From contig JAGYMW010000017.1 of assembly GCA_018400435.1 (NCBI GenBank), positions 1 to 37,180 of the forward strand: DNA of 37,180 nt, in the 5' to 3' direction. The notes beneath the pieces are model-generated. The model was given only the letters and a program-made list of their open reading frames with translations. It searched no databases and had not been told where the DNA came from. The translations under genes and the position numbers were made by a program. This document shows, one piece after another, positions 35,788 through 37,180 of the stretch (positions within the stretch are counted from its first letter, which is position 1; the number at the start of each line of letters is the position of its first letter). This DNA is from Bacillota bacterium (lineage in GTDB: Bacteria; Bacillota; Dethiobacteria; DTU022).

Positions 35788-36855
35788 GTGTTCAAGAAAG
35801 CCATCGGGCAATCATATAAAGCGGGTTTACCCCCCGGTTCTTTAGTTCACGTTGGAGAATTAAAGAGCGATACGACTGAAGTTACGGTGTGCGAATATGA
35901 TAAAGATTTTTACCGGGAGAATAAAACATCTGAACCCGAAGAATGCCTCTCCCTGCTTGAAAAGGAAGCTGTTGTAGTATGGGTCAACCTTGACGGCCTG
36001 GCTGATATTGAAATGCTGCAGAGAATAGGTGATTTTTTTAACCTGCATCGTCTAACCCTGGAAGATATTTTAAACAACGAGCAGCGGCCGAGGCAGGAAG
36101 CCTATGAAAATTATACCTATGTTGTATTAAAGGCACTGGTTTACAACGATGATCAAAACCGGATTGACACTGAACAGGTCAGCATCGTAATAGGCGGCAA
36201 TTACGTGTTCTCTGCATGTGAGCGGAAAACGGAATTATTTGATACTTTACGTAAACGCCTTGCTTCGGATAAGAGCGGTATTCGTAAAAAGGGTGCTGAT
36301 TACCTGGCCTATGCAATTATGGATATAGTGGTGGATGGCTATTTCCCCGTACTGGAAAAAGTGAGTGGTCACCTGGAAAACCTTGAAGAATTACTGCTGG
36401 AAAAACCGGAAGAAAAAAATCTTCATGCAGTACACCGCCTGAAAAGGGAAATGCTTGGCATGCGTCAGGCAGTATGGCCTTTAAGAGAGGCCTTAATTGG
36501 CCTGGAAAAATCTGATTCAATATTTATCCAAACTGATAATGCTTTTCACCTGCGTGATGTTTATTCCCACACTGTCCAGATTATTGAGACGGCCGAAATC
36601 TACCGGGAAATTCTGTCCGGCCTGCTCGAAATCTATCTTTCCAGTGTTAACAACCGGCTGAATGAAGTAATGAAAATCCTGACCATTTTTGCAGCCATTT
36701 TTATCCCTTTGACCCTGATTTCCGGTATTTACGGGATGAACTTTGCATATATGCCGGAACTGAACTGGCGTTATGGTTATCCCTTTTCCCTTGGCCTGAT
36801 GGCAGCGGTGGCTATCTTCATGCTTCTTTATTTCAGGCGAAAGAAATGGTTTTAA
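35788..36855 (+). CDS. corA: CorA-family magnesium/cobalt transporter
   Basis: The 355-residue protein has a large cytosolic N-terminal domain (about 1-290) with long alpha-helices (LEDILNNEQRPRQEAYENY is a typical segment) and two C-terminal membrane helices. The first helix ends in the YGMN selectivity motif (GMN at 316-318), followed by the MPEL loop and a basic C-terminus (RRKKWF). It forms a pentameric Mg2+ channel. GTG start with GGAGG about ten bases upstream. Its stop overlaps the start of a small membrane ORF (TAATG). Confidence 0.96.
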   Translation: MFKKAIGQSYKAGLPPGSLVHVGELKSDTTEVTVCEYDKDFYRENKTSEPEECLSLLEKEAVVVWVNLDGLADIEMLQRIGDFFNLHRLTLEDILNNEQRPRQEAYENYTYVVLKALVYNDDQNRIDTEQVSIVIGGNYVFSACERKTELFDTLRKRLASDKSGIRKKGADYLAYAIMDIVVDGYFPVLEKVSGHLENLEELLLEKPEEKNLHAVHRLKREMLGMRQAVWPLREALIGLEKSDSIFIQTDNAFHLRDVYSHTVQIIETAEIYREILSGLLEIYLSSVNNRLNEVMKILTIFAAIFIPLTLISGIYGMNFAYMPELNWRYGYPFSLGLMAAVAIFMLLYFRRKKWF

Positions 36856-37007
36856 TGGGCCGGGTGTTTGTGTTATCCCTGCTGATTAAAATTCCATATA
36901 TCGGGTGGATCATCAATCTGGCTTCGGTACTCTTTGCCGCCGGTGCATTTATCCTTTATATGGTCGACAAAAAGACTAAAACGGACATTACAGTGGAAGA
37001 GCAATAA
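36855..37007 (+). CDS. 50-residue membrane protein overlapping the corA stop
   Basis: ATG at 36855 overlaps the corA stop and opens a 50-codon frame: MGRVFVLSLLIKIPYIGWII, then a second hydrophobic stretch (ASVLFAAGAFILYMV) and a charged end (KKTKTDITVEEQ). It would cross the membrane once or twice. The start overlap suggests translational coupling with corA. It resembles the last membrane segment of larger proteins, so it may also be a remnant. Function unknown. It lies 49 bases before rsgA. Confidence 0.55.
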   Translation: MGRVFVLSLLIKIPYIGWIINLASVLFAAGAFILYMVDKKTKTDITVEEQ

Positions 37008-37056
37008 GGTAACGAAATTTATTAGTCGCAAATTAATCTCAAGGAGAACAGCAAGA

Positions 37057-37180
37057 ATGGATACCAATCTGATCAATCTCGGTTTTAACGAAAAATACAA
37101 ACAGGAAGCCTCCTGCTATGAAGACCTTTTCCCTGCCAGGATCACTGCCCAGTATAAAAATCTTTACAGGGCCGCAACCA
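37057..37180 (+). CDS. rsgA: Ribosome small-subunit-dependent GTPase RsgA, N-terminal part
   Basis: The first 41 codons are present and the gene runs off the window. The start (MDTNLINLGFNEKYKQEA) and the following PARITAQYKNLYRAAT match the OB-fold N-terminus of RsgA (YjeQ), a GTPase that checks 30S subunit maturation. AAGGAGAA precedes the ATG. The GTPase domain lies outside the window, so the assignment rests on the N-terminal pattern alone. Confidence 0.75.
   Translation, partial: MDTNLINLGFNEKYKQEASCYEDLFPARITAQYKNLYRAAT

Noticed and set aside
1-37180. CRISPR array, insertion sequence or prophage
   Set aside because: No regular direct repeats, transposase or integrase motifs, or phage structural genes were seen on either strand.

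Overview
The window looks like a chromosome segment of an anaerobic, low-to-mid GC Bacillota (Clostridia-like) bacterium. This is inferred from a tryptophan-type T-box leader, a flavodiiron protein, a two-cluster ferredoxin, a UGA-containing selD, lipoprotein signal peptides with short Gram-positive-style lipoboxes, strong AGGAGG ribosome sites and frequent TTG/GTG starts. There are no rRNA or tRNA genes, CRISPR arrays, transposases or phage genes that I can see.

Region 1 (1-5980): the end of carA and a complete carB, followed directly by decayed DNA. A fragment of an M42 peptidase (minus strand) and a fragment of gltD (plus strand) are joined 5' end to 5' end. Both lack their starts; the M42 piece has a frameshift and the gltD piece an in-frame TAG. 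A terminator at 5920-5953 closes the block.

Region 2 (6000-9127): a small operon (six-helix membrane protein, winged-helix regulator, 41-residue membrane peptide) sits behind a near-consensus promoter followed at once by a perfect 14-bp inverted repeat. A GNAT acetyltransferase and a ferredoxin-like protein follow on the minus strand.

Region 3 (9128-12902): selD starts at a GTG upstream of an in-frame UGA and carries a hairpin of bacterial SECIS type. Next come a ferritin-VIT1/CCC1 iron protein and a CDF zinc-type exporter. A bidirectional terminator separates these from a DUF2680-like secreted protein.

Region 4 (13261-15457): trpB2 is preceded by a tryptophan T-box and then by a second T-box/terminator module lacking an obvious stem I.

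Region 5 (15575-23921, all minus strand): an ABC exporter operon whose ATPase carries N-terminal MORN repeats, an inositol-monophosphatase family enzyme, a flavodiiron protein, a lipoprotein serpin with two InlB-like repeats, and a lipoprotein MsrB. Flavodiiron protein and MsrB both suit defence against oxygen.

Region 6 (24135-37180): lepA, a DHH phosphoesterase, a membrane-anchored alpha/beta hydrolase, an HD protein, a GNAT enzyme, a second ABC-2 exporter, PspC, a SIMPL lipoprotein, a metallo-beta-lactamase-fold protein, a C-terminal mscL remnant, corA, a small membrane ORF and the start of rsgA. The most unusual items are the MORN-ABC fusion, the doubled Trp T-box, the selenoprotein selD that simple ORF calling truncates, and the head-to-head double truncation after carB.
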